Positions 52,732-62,489 are shown, counted from the first letter of the stretch. The stretch: 64,000 bases of DNA from Paraburkholderia sp. Ac-20340 (GCF_017104965.1 NZ_JAAGPR010000035.1:26585-90584), one strand, 5' to 3'. The notes: generated by a model not told the origin, from the letters alone. Numbers and translations: made by a program.

Positions 52732-52806
52732 GCGTTTTCATGGAACCGTAACCGCGTCTTACTACATTGCCGGGAAAGTTCTCTTACTTCCCGAACAGGA
52801 CGCCCC

Positions 52807-53610
52807 ATGCGAGATCTGCCGACGCCCTCCCTGCCGTTTGCCTCGAGCCTCTTCGAGTCGAATCGGAGCCTGCCGCGTGCCGAAGAGACGGTCACCGCGC
52901 AGCACCGCTTGCAGGTAGCCTGGGCGCGCACGGACGAAGAACTGCGCGAGGCCCAGCGCCTGCGCTACCGCGTGTTCGCCGAAGAAATGGGCGCACGTCT
53001 GTCCGGCCCGGCTGGCCTTGATGTCGATACCTTCGACAATTACTGCGATCACCTGCTCGTCCGCGACCTCGACACGCTCAAGGTCGTCGGAACCTATCGC
53101 GTACTGCCGCCGCACCAGGCCACGCGTATCGGCCGCCTGTACGCCGAAAGCGAATTCGACGTCTCGCGTCTCGCGCACCTGCGCCCGAAGATGGTCGAAG
53201 TGGGCCGCTCGTGCGTACACCCCGACTACCGCAGCGGCTCGGTCATCATGTCGCTGTGGGGCGGTCTGGGCTCGTACATGAAGCACAACGGCTACGAGAC
53301 GATGCTCGGCTGCGCGAGCGTCGCGATGGTCGACGGCGGTCACTATGCGGCGAATCTGTACGTTTCGATGGGCGCGGAAGCGCTGACGGACCCGGAATAC
53401 CGCGCCTTCCCGCACACGCCGCTGCCGGTCGAAGAACTGCGCACCGGCGCGTCGGCCGTGCCGCCGCCGCTGATCAAGGGTTATCTGCGCCTGGGCGCGA
53501 AGATCTGCGGCGCACCGGCCTGGGACCCCGACTTCAATACCGCCGACTTCCTCACGCTGTTCCGCCTGTCGGACATCAACGAGCGCTACGCGCGCCACTT
53601 CCTCGGTTAA
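52807..53610 (+). CDS. olsB: Ornithine-lipid N-acyltransferase OlsB-like (GNAT)
   Basis: 267-residue GNAT-fold protein of the OlsB/hemolysin-like group, which adds a 3-hydroxyacyl chain to ornithine as the first step of phosphate-free ornithine lipids. Conserved blocks are AQRLRYRVFAEEMGA, DHLLVRD, VVGTYRVLPP, EVGRSCVHPDYR and GCASV. The ATG at 52807 follows AACAGGACG. A Pho-box-like repeat upstream and the adjacent Pho genes fit a role in phosphate limitation. OlsA is not in the window. Confidence 0.85.
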   Translation: MRDLPTPSLPFASSLFESNRSLPRAEETVTAQHRLQVAWARTDEELREAQRLRYRVFAEEMGARLSGPAGLDVDTFDNYCDHLLVRDLDTLKVVGTYRVLPPHQATRIGRLYAESEFDVSRLAHLRPKMVEVGRSCVHPDYRSGSVIMSLWGGLGSYMKHNGYETMLGCASVAMVDGGHYAANLYVSMGAEALTDPEYRAFPHTPLPVEELRTGASAVPPPLIKGYLRLGAKICGAPAWDPDFNTADFLTLFRLSDINERYARHFLG

Positions 53611-53640
53611 GCGCAGCGCGCCGAAACCGCGCCTAGAAAC

Positions 53641-53676
53641 ACAAAGCCCGGCTTGAAGCCGGGCTTTGTCGTTTTC
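53641..53676. terminator. Terminator between olsB and ppx
   Basis: Near-perfect palindrome: ACAAAGCCCGGCTT and AAGCCGGGCTTTGT around a single G, followed by CGTTTTC. It ends olsB and, on the other strand, the convergent ppx. Confidence 0.88.
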
Positions 53677-53730
53677 AGCGATCTGCGCAAGAAACCCGGC
53701 GCGCGGCCGGGCTCGTCGATTCGAACACGA

Positions 53731-55344
53731 TCACTCGTCCGTATACACCACGCGATACGGAATGCCGATCTTGCCCCACTCCGCCGCTTCCTGAACGAGG
53801 TTGTAATCGGTGAGCGGATTGTTCTGCACCCACGCGTTCGGCAACATCACTTCGTAGCCGTTGTGCTCCTGCACCAGGGTGATCTTCGGCAAACCGACAT
53901 CGGCGCGACGGCGGCTCAGCAGCGCCGCCAGACGCAGACAGAACAGCAGCGGCCATTCGACGTCGCGCGTCTGCGAGAGCTTGCCGAGCTTGCCTACGTG
54001 GCCGAGCACCAGCGCCGCCAGACGCGCCTGATCGGTGCGCGAGAAGCCCGGCATATCGGCATTGCTGGCGATATAGGCCGAATGCTTGTGATACGCGCTA
54101 TGCGAAATCGACAAACCGATCTCGTGCAGCGACGCCGCCCAGTTCAGGAACATGCGGTTTTCTTCGCGGCGCTCTTCGTCGGCTTCCTCGAACTGGTCGT
54201 AGAAACTCGTCGCCAGTTCGCCGATACGGCTCGCCTGCGCGCGATCCACGCCGTAGCGGCGCATGAAGCCTTCCACCGTGACCGTGCGCATGTCTTCGTG
54301 CTGCGAGCGGCCCAGCAGGTCGTACAGCACGCCCAGACGCAGCGCGCCGTCGGTGGTATCGACGTAATCGATACCCAGTTCCTCGAACACCGCGATCATG
54401 ATCGACAGCCCGCCCGCCAGCACCGGAATGCGGTCGGGCTTGAGCGCGACGAGCTTCAGGCGGTTGACGTTCTCGGCCTTGATGAGCGCGCGCTTGAGGC
54501 GCTCGAGGCCGCCGCGCGAAATACCGTGCGTAATGCCCGGATCGTTGAAACCGTTCGCTTCGACCAGTTCGGCCAGCGCCCGCGCCGTACCCGACGAGCC
54601 GATCGCCTGATCCCAGCCGGTCTTGCGGTAATCGGCCGAGATGATCTGGATTTCGCGCGAAGCGGCCAGTTCGGCCTGGCGCATGGTGTATTCGTCGACG
54701 TTGCCGGCCGGGAAGAACTGCCGGCTATGGCTCACGCAGCCGATATACAGGCTTTCCATGCGGATCGGCGTGTAGTGCGAACCGATGATGAATTCCGTCG
54801 AGCCGCCGCCGATGTCCACCACGAAGCGCTTGCCTGCGCTCGCCGGGACCGAGTGCGCGGCGCCCGCGTAGATCAGGCGCGCTTCTTCGCGCCCGGCGAT
54901 CACTTCGATCGGGAAGCCGAGCGCCTTTTCGGCTTCGACAAGGAATTCGCGCGCGTTCTTGGCGACGCGCAGCGTGTTGGTGGCGACGGCGCGCACGTGA
55001 TCCGGGTGGAAGTCGCGCAGGCGTTCGCCAAAGCGTTTGAGCGCGTCCCAGCCGCGCACCTGCGAGGCGCGGTCGAGCATCTTGTCCTTCGACAGACCCG
55101 CGGCGAGCCGCACGGGCTCGCGCAAGGCATCGACGGGATAGATCTGGCTGCCGGCGTCGGTTTCCTCGACCCGGCCGACGATCAGACGAAAGCTGTTCGA
55201 ACCGAGATCGACGGCGGCAAGCAGTTGCGGATTGGTGACCATCGAGGGGGCGGGCTCCATGCGTGCGAACGCAGCCATTCTCGCTCGCTGAGCGGCGGCC
55301 GCATTGTCCAAATATGCCATTTTAAGCGTACCCGACTTCCCCAT
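53731..55344 (-). CDS. ppx: Exopolyphosphatase
   Basis: Removes phosphate from polyphosphate ends (Ppx/GppA family). 537 residues. The ASKHA-fold phosphate-1 motif is AAVDLGSNSFRLIVG, followed by VATNTLRVAKN, VVDIGGGSTEFI and the C-terminal HD-like part (MFLNWAASLHEIGLSISH). I keep the ATG at 55344, because AGGAG is four bases upstream, although it adds ~35 residues before the fold. It is divergent from ppk1, so synthesis and breakdown of polyphosphate share one promoter region. Confidence 0.95.
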   Translation of the reverse strand: MGKSGTLKMAYLDNAAAAQRARMAAFARMEPAPSMVTNPQLLAAVDLGSNSFRLIVGRVEETDAGSQIYPVDALREPVRLAAGLSKDKMLDRASQVRGWDALKRFGERLRDFHPDHVRAVATNTLRVAKNAREFLVEAEKALGFPIEVIAGREEARLIYAGAAHSVPASAGKRFVVDIGGGSTEFIIGSHYTPIRMESLYIGCVSHSRQFFPAGNVDEYTMRQAELAASREIQIISADYRKTGWDQAIGSSGTARALAELVEANGFNDPGITHGISRGGLERLKRALIKAENVNRLKLVALKPDRIPVLAGGLSIMIAVFEELGIDYVDTTDGALRLGVLYDLLGRSQHEDMRTVTVEGFMRRYGVDRAQASRIGELATSFYDQFEEADEERREENRMFLNWAASLHEIGLSISHSAYHKHSAYIASNADMPGFSRTDQARLAALVLGHVGKLGKLSQTRDVEWPLLFCLRLAALLSRRRADVGLPKITLVQEHNGYEVMLPNAWVQNNPLTDYNLVQEAAEWGKIGIPYRVVYTDE

Positions 55345-55476
55345 GGCGCTCCTCGCTCAGGTAATCGTCAGCAGACGGCAAGGAACGCCCTTTTTGGACG
55401 CCTTGACCCACTGTGCATCATTACTTTCCAGAGTGTCGGGAGCGTGATTTTGCAGCGTAAAATTTATGACACACCC

Positions 55477-55497
55477 AATGTCACAATAAAGTCACAT
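55477..55497 (+). promoter_or_regulatory. Pho-box-like repeat upstream of ppk1
   Basis: TGTCACAATAAAGTCACA has two GTCAC cores 11 bases apart, with an A-rich spacer as in PhoB boxes, and points toward ppk1, whose start is 62 bases on. An opposite-facing ATGACAC precedes it at 55467-55473. Confidence 0.65.
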
Positions 55498-55558
55498 TAC
55501 TGTGAGAATTTCCGAGCGTCCGTTCGAATCATCCCCTGAAATTCCGCTTTCAATACCA

Positions 55559-57622
55559 ATGTCCATCCGCTATCCACTCCTTAACCGCGAACTGGGCATT
55601 CTGGGATTCAACGAGCGTGTGCTCGCACAGGCCGCCGACCCATCCGTTCCCTTGCTGGAGCGCTTGCGCTTCATCTGTATCACCAGCAGCAACCTCGACG
55701 AATTCTTCGAAGTCCGCATGGCCGGGCTTCAGGAACAGATGCGCGACAACCCCGGCGCGCTCTCGCCCGACGGCATGTCGCTGCAACACGTGTACGACCT
55801 CGTGGTCGAGCGCGCGCAGCGTCTCGTGCATCGCCAGTACCGCATGCTGCACGACACCGTGCTGCCGGCGCTCGAACTCGAAGGCATCTACTTTCACGGC
55901 ACCGACGCCTGGAACGAAGCGCAGACCGCCTGGGCGCGCAAGTACTTCCTCGACGAACTGCTGCCCGTGCTCACGCCGATCGGCCTCGATCCCGCCCACC
56001 CGTTCCCGCGCGTGCTCAACAAGAGCCTGAACTTCGTGGTCGAACTCGAAGGCAAGGATGCCTTCGGGCGTCAGGCCGTGATGGGCATCGTGCAGGCGCC
56101 GCGCGCGCTGCCGCGCCTCGTGCGCATGCCGCAGGAACTGTCGGGTTTCCAGCATGGCTTCGTGCTGCTCGGCTCGCTGCTGCAGCGCTTCGTGGGCGAA
56201 CTGTTCCCGAGCCTCGTGGTGCGTAGCTGCAACCAGTTCCGCATCACGCGTAACAGCGAGCTGTTCGTCGACGAAGACGAAATCACCAATCTGCGCGTGG
56301 CGCTGCAGGGCGAATTGCCCGCGCGCCATCTGGGCAATGCGGTGCGTCTGGAAGTGTCGGCGGAAACGCCGGTGCATCTGGTGCGCCGTCTGCTCGACGA
56401 AAGCGGACTCGACGAAAAGGACTGCTATTACGTCGATGGCCCCGTCAATCTCGTGCGCCTGATGCAGTTGCCCGAGATGGTCGATCGTCCCGACCTGAAG
56501 TTCGTGCCGCACGTGCCGGCGATTCCGCAGCGTATCGCCGCAAGCGGCAATATGTTCGACGTGATCGATCAGGGCGATGTGCTGCTCCATCATCCGTACG
56601 AGAGCTTCCAGCCGGTGCTGGAACTGCTGCTGCAGGCCGCCAACGATCCGAACGTGGTCGCCATCAAGCAGACCATCTACCGCACCGGCACCGACTCGCC
56701 GCTGATGGACGCGCTCATGCAGGCCGCGCGCAACGGCAAGGAAGTCACGGTGGTGGTCGAACTGCTCGCGCGCTTCGACGAAGAAACCAACATCAACTGG
56801 GCATCGCAGCTCGAAGCCGTGGGCGCGCATGTGGTCTATGGCGTGGTCGGCCACAAGTGCCACGCCAAGATGATGCTGATCGTGCGCCGCACGCCCGTGA
56901 ACGGCCGCATGCAGTTGCGCCGCTATGTTCACCTGGGCACCGGCAACTACCATCCGCGCACCGCGCGTCTGTACACCGATTTCGGCCTGATGACGTCCGA
57001 ACCCAAGACCTGCGAAGACGTGCATCACGTGTTCCAGCAGCTTACGGGCATCGGCGGCGAACTGCAGTTGCACGAACTGTGGCAGTCGCCGTTCACGCTG
57101 CATCCGAAGCTCGTCGAGGCGATTCGCGCCGAAGCTCAGGCCGCGCGCGAAGGCAAGAAAGCGCGCATCGTCGCGAAGATGAATGCGCTGCTCGAACCGA
57201 CGGTGATTGACGAGTTGTACGAAGCATCGCAGGCCGGCGTGAAGATCGATCTGATCATCCGCGGCGTGTGCTCGCTGCAGCCGGGCGTGCCGGGGCTCTC
57301 GGAGAACATCACGGTGCGCTCGATCGTCGGGCGTTTTCTCGAGCACCATCGCATCTATTACTTCTATGCGGGCGGCGCGGAAAACGTCTATCTGTCGAGC
57401 GCCGACTGGATGGATCGCAATCTGTTCCGTCGCGTCGAAGTCGCGTTCCCGATTCACGATCGACGTCTGAAGCGCCGCGTGATCGCCGAAGGTCTGTCGT
57501 GTTTCCTCGGCGACAATCAATCGGCGTGGCTCATGCAAAGCGACGGCCATTACAAGCGCCGCCGCGCGGGCAAAGCCATCCGCAATGCACAGATGAGCCT
57601 GCTGGCGAAGTTCTGTCCGTAA
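55559..57622 (+). CDS. ppk1: Polyphosphate kinase 1
   Basis: Makes inorganic polyphosphate from ATP through a phosphohistidine. At 687 residues it equals E. coli Ppk (688). Blocks are YPLLNRELGILGFNERVL, SSNLDEFFEVR, the active His region VVYGVVGHKCHAKMMLIVRR and GTGNYHPRTARLYTDFG, and the C-terminal YYFYAGG and VYLSSADWMDRNL. The start at 55559 is fixed by the family N-terminus; the ribosome site is poor. It is convergent with phoR. Confidence 0.97.
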   Translation: MSIRYPLLNRELGILGFNERVLAQAADPSVPLLERLRFICITSSNLDEFFEVRMAGLQEQMRDNPGALSPDGMSLQHVYDLVVERAQRLVHRQYRMLHDTVLPALELEGIYFHGTDAWNEAQTAWARKYFLDELLPVLTPIGLDPAHPFPRVLNKSLNFVVELEGKDAFGRQAVMGIVQAPRALPRLVRMPQELSGFQHGFVLLGSLLQRFVGELFPSLVVRSCNQFRITRNSELFVDEDEITNLRVALQGELPARHLGNAVRLEVSAETPVHLVRRLLDESGLDEKDCYYVDGPVNLVRLMQLPEMVDRPDLKFVPHVPAIPQRIAASGNMFDVIDQGDVLLHHPYESFQPVLELLLQAANDPNVVAIKQTIYRTGTDSPLMDALMQAARNGKEVTVVVELLARFDEETNINWASQLEAVGAHVVYGVVGHKCHAKMMLIVRRTPVNGRMQLRRYVHLGTGNYHPRTARLYTDFGLMTSEPKTCEDVHHVFQQLTGIGGELQLHELWQSPFTLHPKLVEAIRAEAQAAREGKKARIVAKMNALLEPTVIDELYEASQAGVKIDLIIRGVCSLQPGVPGLSENITVRSIVGRFLEHHRIYYFYAGGAENVYLSSADWMDRNLFRRVEVAFPIHDRRLKRRVIAEGLSCFLGDNQSAWLMQSDGHYKRRRAGKAIRNAQMSLLAKFCP

Positions 57623-57627
57623 CGCTG

Positions 57628-57697
57628 TCTTGCGCCGGTTTTTAAGGCGCAAGATGCAAAAAAGCCGCTTCGGTCTCGATGACGAAGCGGCTTTTTC
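57628..57697. terminator. Tandem hairpins between ppk1 and phoR
   Basis: First hairpin TCTTGCGCC / GGCGCAAGA (57628-57654), then a strong bidirectional terminator AAAAAGCCGCTTCG / CGAAGCGGCTTTTT (57658-57697). Confidence 0.88.
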
Positions 57698-57732
57698 TTC
57701 TTCTGCTATCCGGCGGAATTCAGCGATTCACC

Positions 57733-59046
57733 TCAAACCGGCGCAGGCTGACGCCGCGTCGTGCGCGCGGCCGGAAAGCGCACGGTGAAGGTACTGCCCC
57801 GCCCTTCCTCGCTCTTCACTTCGAGCGCGGCATCGTGGCGTTGCAGCACGTGCTTGACGATCGCAAGCCCCAGCCCCGTGCCGCCGGTATCGCGCGAACG
57901 GCTGCGATCGACGCGATAGAAACGCTCGGTGAGACGCGGAATATCGCTCGCGGGAATGCCGTAGCCGCTGTCCGTCACCGAGAACACCGCGTTGCCGCCT
58001 TCGAGACGCCACGACAGTTGCACCGTGCCGCCTTCCGGCGTGTAGCGCACCGCATTGGTGGCCAGATTGCCCAGCGCGCTGAGCACTTCGGTTTCCGAAC
58101 CGGTCACGCTCAAGCCATCGTCGAAATCGGCATTGATACGGTGATGGCCGCCCGAGAGACTTTCCGCGTCCTCGCGCACGTGGCCGAGCACCGCACGCAT
58201 GTCGATGATCTGATCGCCCGGCAGGCGCGCTTCGCCTTCGAGTTTGGCGAGCACCAGCAGATCGGTCACGATATGGCGCATGCGCGACGCCTGCTGCTCC
58301 ATCAGATCGAAGTAGCGCATGCGCTCTTCTTCGGATAGCGGCAACTCGCGCATCGTCTCCAGGAAGCCAGACAGCACCGTGAGCGGCGTCTTCAGTTCGT
58401 GCGAGACATTGGCGACGAAGTCGCGCCGCATGGCGTCCGTGCGCTCGAGTTCGGTGATGTCCTGCGAAAGCACCAGCTTGCGGTTATCGCCGTACGGAAA
58501 CACCTGCACCGACAGCACGTTCTGCCGCTTGGTCCCCATGCCGCGCATGATCAGCATGTCCTTGTAGTCGTGCGAATTCAGATAGCGCACGAAGTCGGGC
58601 TGGCGTACGAGATGGGTGATGTGCTGGCGCAGATCGCGTTTGGCGTCGAGGCCGAAGTGGACTTCGGAGATGGCGTTGCACCACTCGATCTGATCGTGAT
58701 CGTCGAGCATGGCCACGCCGTTGGGCGACGCCTGGATCGCCTGGATGAAACGCGAATGCTGCTGCTCGACCTGGCGGACCTGGGCGTGCCAGCGCTTCGC
58801 GAGCTTGTGCAGGCGGTAGTAGATTTCCCCCCACACGCCCGGCGCGCTCGGCACTTCGCCGTACACGGGGGCATCGAGCAGACGCCAGAGGCGCTGCTTG
58901 TGGAAGGTGCTGAAAACCATTTGGCCGACCAGCGCCACCACGGCGAGGGCCAGTCCGTACTTGACGCCGACAATCGCGCCAACGCCCGTGCAGACGAGCG
59001 CAAGCAGCACGATCGATACGAGGGCGCGCGCCCAGATGATGTTCAT
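57733..59046 (-). CDS. phoR: Phosphate regulon sensor histidine kinase PhoR
   Basis: 437-residue inner-membrane kinase: two N-terminal membrane segments (about 8-45), a PAS domain (about 95-195, FIQAIQASPNGVAMLDDHDQ), then HisKA with the phospho-His in VSHELKTPLT (His216). The ATPase domain follows, with NLATNAVRYTPEGG, DSGYGIP and GTGLGLAIVKH. It senses phosphate through Pst and PhoU and phosphorylates PhoB. The start at 59046 (MNIIWARALV) is chosen because the membrane segment begins there. Confidence 0.96.
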   Translation of the reverse strand: MNIIWARALVSIVLLALVCTGVGAIVGVKYGLALAVVALVGQMVFSTFHKQRLWRLLDAPVYGEVPSAPGVWGEIYYRLHKLAKRWHAQVRQVEQQHSRFIQAIQASPNGVAMLDDHDQIEWCNAISEVHFGLDAKRDLRQHITHLVRQPDFVRYLNSHDYKDMLIMRGMGTKRQNVLSVQVFPYGDNRKLVLSQDITELERTDAMRRDFVANVSHELKTPLTVLSGFLETMRELPLSEEERMRYFDLMEQQASRMRHIVTDLLVLAKLEGEARLPGDQIIDMRAVLGHVREDAESLSGGHHRINADFDDGLSVTGSETEVLSALGNLATNAVRYTPEGGTVQLSWRLEGGNAVFSVTDSGYGIPASDIPRLTERFYRVDRSRSRDTGGTGLGLAIVKHVLQRHDAALEVKSEEGRGSTFTVRFPAARTTRRQPAPV

Positions 59047-59167
59047 GTTCCTGCGATCGAAGAGAGTGACTGTCCGTACCGGGGCGCTGCGGATTCGGAG
59101 CACCGGCGCCGCACGCAATGCGACGCCGGTGTGTGACTGCGGCTGATCAGCCTGGCGCAGAAGCGCG

Positions 59168-59869
59168 TTATGCGCTCTTCGCGAGACGGTAGCCGCTGCC
59201 GCGCACCGTTTCGATCATAGCATCGCACCCTGCCGGCTTGAGCGCGGCGCGCAGACGCTTGATATGCACGTCCACGGTGCGTTCTTCCACGAACACGTGA
59301 TCGCCCCAGACCTGATCGAGCAGTTGCGTGCGGCTGTGCACGCGCTCCGGGTGCGTCATGAAGAAGTGCAGCAGGCGGAACTCGGTCGGGCCGAGATCGA
59401 GCTTGATCTCCGAGCCTTCCGCGTGAGCCGCCACGCGATGCGTCGCCGGATCGAGCTTCAGGCCGTTGATCGCCACCACGTCTTCCGTGAGCTGCGGTGC
59501 GCGGCGGCGCAGGACCGCCTTGATGCGCGCCATCAGTTCCTTCGGCGAGAACGGCTTGGTGACGTAGTCGTCGGCGCCGATTTCGAGGCCGAGCACCTTG
59601 TCCTGTTCGTCGCCGCGCGCGGTCAACATGATGATCGGAATATGCTTCGTGCGCTCGTTGTTGCGCAGGTCGCGCGCGAAATTCACGCCCGACTTGCCCG
59701 GCAGCATCCAGTCGAGCAGGATGAGATCGGGCAGCACGTCGCTGATCAGATTCTGCGCCTGCTCCGCGTTGTAGGCGCGGATCGGGCAATGACCTGCGTG
59801 CTGCAGGTTCACCGAAATCAGCTCGGAAATAGCGGGCTCATCTTCGATGACGAGAATGCTGCTAGGCAT
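59168..59869 (-). CDS. phoB: Phosphate regulon response regulator PhoB
   Basis: OmpR-type activator of the Pho regulon; binds paired CTGTCAT repeats. 233 residues: receiver with the acidic pocket IEDEP and phospho-Asp53 in LLDWMLPG, Lys in VTKPFSPKEL, and a C-terminal winged helix (EFRLLHFFMTHPERVHSRTQ; RTVDVHIKRLR). I start at the ATG at 59869, five bases after GAGG; a GTG two codons earlier is less likely. It lies between phoU and phoR. Confidence 0.97.
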   Translation of the reverse strand: MPSSILVIEDEPAISELISVNLQHAGHCPIRAYNAEQAQNLISDVLPDLILLDWMLPGKSGVNFARDLRNNERTKHIPIIMLTARGDEQDKVLGLEIGADDYVTKPFSPKELMARIKAVLRRRAPQLTEDVVAINGLKLDPATHRVAAHAEGSEIKLDLGPTEFRLLHFFMTHPERVHSRTQLLDQVWGDHVFVEERTVDVHIKRLRAALKPAGCDAMIETVRGSGYRLAKSA

Positions 59870-59993
59870 CGGCACCTCTTGACCTTAAGACCAGTTGATA
59901 CGAATAACGAAAGTGACATGGGCGGTATCGATTTCAGAACTCGACGTTTGAAATGCGCCCTCAAGGCGCATTCCGGACCGCCCGCTGGACAAC

Positions 59994-60698
59994 TTAGCTC
60001 AGCGCTTCGCGTTCGAGCGCGTCGCGCGACTTGTGCCGCACGTCGGTGCCCTTGACGATGTAGATGATGAATTCGGCGATGTTCTTCGCGTGGTCGCCGA
60101 TGCGCTCGATCGCCTTGGCGATGAACAGATAGTCGAGGCCCGCCGAAATCGTGCGCGGATCTTCCATCATGTAGCTCACCAGCTTGCGCACGAAGGCGCG
60201 GAATTCCTCGTCGATGGCCTTGTCGTCGCGCACGATCTGCGCGGCGGCCACCGTGTCCAGACGCGCGAACGCGTCCAGTGCACGGCGCAGGATCGACACG
60301 GCCATTTCGCCCGAGACCTTGATCTCGGCGATGTTGACCGCGCGCGAGTTGCCGTCTTCCATCAGGCGTTTGGTGCGCTTGGCGATCTTTTCGGCTTCGT
60401 CGCCGGCGCGTTCCAGATTCGTGATGGTCTTCGAGATCGCGAGCACGAGGCGCAGGTCGCGTGCCGCCGGCTGGCGACGCGCGATGATGTTGCTGCACTC
60501 TTCGTCGATCTCGACTTCCATCGTGTTCAGACGCTCTTCGGCGGCGATCACGCGCTCGGCGGCTTCGCCGTCGAATTCGTTCAGGGCCTGCATCGCCGTG
60601 ATGATCTGCGATTCCACGAGGCCGCCCATTTCCAGAACCTTCGACGAAACGAGGTTCAGGTCGGCGTCGAACTGGCTGGACAGATGCTTGTCGGACAT
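59994..60698 (-). CDS. phoU: Phosphate signalling protein PhoU
   Basis: 234-residue peripheral protein that keeps PhoR off when phosphate is transported. It has two three-helix repeats with the metal-binding E/D motifs (about residues 25-110, AAERVIAAEERLNTMEVEID; and 125-220, KAIDEEFRAFVRKLVSYMME). GGGAGAAAACAC precedes the ATG. It follows pstB by 41 bases. Confidence 0.96.
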   Translation of the reverse strand: MSDKHLSSQFDADLNLVSSKVLEMGGLVESQIITAMQALNEFDGEAAERVIAAEERLNTMEVEIDEECSNIIARRQPAARDLRLVLAISKTITNLERAGDEAEKIAKRTKRLMEDGNSRAVNIAEIKVSGEMAVSILRRALDAFARLDTVAAAQIVRDDKAIDEEFRAFVRKLVSYMMEDPRTISAGLDYLFIAKAIERIGDHAKNIAEFIIYIVKGTDVRHKSRDALEREALS

Positions 60699-60739
60699 GT
60701 GTTTTCTCCCTTCTTCCGCTTGATGTGCTACCAGACGGA

Positions 60740-61576
60740 TCAGCCGAAGCGGCCCGTGATGTAGTCTTCCGTTTCCTTGCGGACCGGCTTGATGAAGATC
60801 TTCTCGGTATCGCCGAATTCAATCAGCTCGCCGAGATACATGTACGCAGTGTAGTCCGAGCAACGCGCGGCCTGTTGCATGTTGTGGGTGACGATCACCA
60901 CCGTGTAATCGCTCTTGAGTTCGGCGATCAGCTCTTCGATACGGCCCGTCGAAATCGGGTCGAGCGCCGAGCACGGTTCGTCGAGCAGCAGCACTTCCGG
61001 ACGGATCGCGATACCGCGTGCGATACACAGACGCTGTTGCTGACCGCCCGAGAGGCCGTAGCCGCTCTGGCCGAGCTTGTCCTTCACTTCGTTCCACAGC
61101 GCGGCCTTGGTGAGCGCCCATTCGACGCGATCGTCCATTTCCGGGCGCGACAGCTTTTCGAACATCTTCACGCCGAACGCGATGTTGTCGTAGATCGACA
61201 TCGGGAACGGGGTCGGCTTCTGGAACACCATGCCGATGCGCGCGCGCAAGAGCGAGATGTCACGCTTCGTCGTGAGCAGGTTCTCGCCTTCCATCAGGAT
61301 CTCGCCTTCGGCGCGTTGTTCCGGATAGAGCGCGTACATCTTGTTGAACGTGCGCAGCAGCGTGGACTTGCCGCAGCCCGACGGGCCGATGAACGCCGTC
61401 ACCTTGCCTTCGGGAATCTGCAGGTTGATGTTCTTGAGCGCGTGGTACTTGCCGTAGAAGAAGTTGAGATCCTTGACCTCGATCTTCGGACGCGACGACA
61501 TCGCACCACGGTTGCCCTGGGCGGGGTCGAAGCCGGACGGCGCGGTAGTGTTGAGGTGACTCTCTGCCATATTCAT
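60740..61576 (-). CDS. pstB: Phosphate ABC transporter ATP-binding protein PstB
   Basis: 278-residue ATPase of the high-affinity phosphate importer. Walker A is GPSGCGKST, the Q-loop is MVFQKPTPFPMSIYDN, the signature is LSGGQQQRLCIARG, Walker B is LLLDEPCSALDP and the H-loop is IVTHNMQQA. About 25 non-conserved residues precede the ABC core. The start at 61576 has GGAG eight bases upstream; the Met two codons later is possible. Confidence 0.97.
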   Translation of the reverse strand: MNMAESHLNTTAPSGFDPAQGNRGAMSSRPKIEVKDLNFFYGKYHALKNINLQIPEGKVTAFIGPSGCGKSTLLRTFNKMYALYPEQRAEGEILMEGENLLTTKRDISLLRARIGMVFQKPTPFPMSIYDNIAFGVKMFEKLSRPEMDDRVEWALTKAALWNEVKDKLGQSGYGLSGGQQQRLCIARGIAIRPEVLLLDEPCSALDPISTGRIEELIAELKSDYTVVIVTHNMQQAARCSDYTAYMYLGELIEFGDTEKIFIKPVRKETEDYITGRFG

Positions 61577-61592
61577 CGGATGGACTCCGCCC

Positions 61593-62489
61593 TTACTTTT
61601 TCGAAAAGATGGTACGTGCAAGGATATTCAGACCCAGCACGCCCAACGTGATCAGGAAAACACCGGCCCACGCAAGCGATTGCCACTGCGAGAACGGGCT
61701 CATCGCAAACTTGTAGATCGTGACCGGAAGGTTCGCCATCGGCTGATTCATGTCGGCCGAGAAGAACTGGTTCGACAGCGCCGTGAACAGCAGCGGCGCG
61801 GTTTCGCCGGCGATACGGGCGATCGCGAGCAGCACGCCCGTCACGATGCCCGCGATCGACGCCTTCAGCGTGATCGACAGCACCATCTTCCACTTCGGCG
61901 TGCCCAGTGCGAAGGCCGCTTCGCGCAGCGCGTTCGGCACCAGCTTGAGCATGTTCTCGGTCGTGCGGATCACGATGGGAATCTGCAGCAGCGCCAGCGA
62001 AATCGCACCGGCCCAGCCGCTGAAGTGACCCATCTTGGCCACCACGAGCGCGTAGACGAACAGACCCACGACGATCGACGGCGCCGACAGCAGAATGTCG
62101 TTGATGAAGCGCGTCACGCTCGCGAGCCAGCCCTTCTGGCCGTACTCGGCGAGATACACGCCCGCCAGAATGCCGATCGGCGTGCCGACGGCCGTGGCGA
62201 TACCCACCAGCAGCAGGCTGCCGACGATCGCGTTGGCCAGACCGCCGCCATCGGTGTTCGGCGGCGGCGTCGACTGCGTGAAGAGCTCGACCGACAGACC
62301 GCCAAGGCCCAGCGAGAGCGTCGTGTAGAGAATCCACACGAGCCACAGCAGGCCGAAAGCCATCGCAGCGAGCGACATCGTCAGCGCAATCGCGTTGGTC
62401 ACGCGGCGGCGGCTTTGCAGCTTGCCGCGCATCTTGTCCAGCTCGGAGCCGTAGATCGCTCCGGGAATTTTCAGCATCGGCTCGCTCAT
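61593..62489 (-). CDS. pstA: Phosphate ABC transporter permease PstA
   Basis: 298-residue inner-membrane permease with about six helices. The ABC-coupling EAA-like loop is LREAAFALGTPKWKMVLSIT followed by LKASIAGIVTG. GGAGGG precedes the ATG, which overlaps the pstC stop by four bases (ATGA). It precedes pstB by 16 bases. Confidence 0.96.
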   Translation of the reverse strand: MSEPMLKIPGAIYGSELDKMRGKLQSRRRVTNAIALTMSLAAMAFGLLWLVWILYTTLSLGLGGLSVELFTQSTPPPNTDGGGLANAIVGSLLLVGIATAVGTPIGILAGVYLAEYGQKGWLASVTRFINDILLSAPSIVVGLFVYALVVAKMGHFSGWAGAISLALLQIPIVIRTTENMLKLVPNALREAAFALGTPKWKMVLSITLKASIAGIVTGVLLAIARIAGETAPLLFTALSNQFFSADMNQPMANLPVTIYKFAMSPFSQWQSLAWAGVFLITLGVLGLNILARTIFSKK

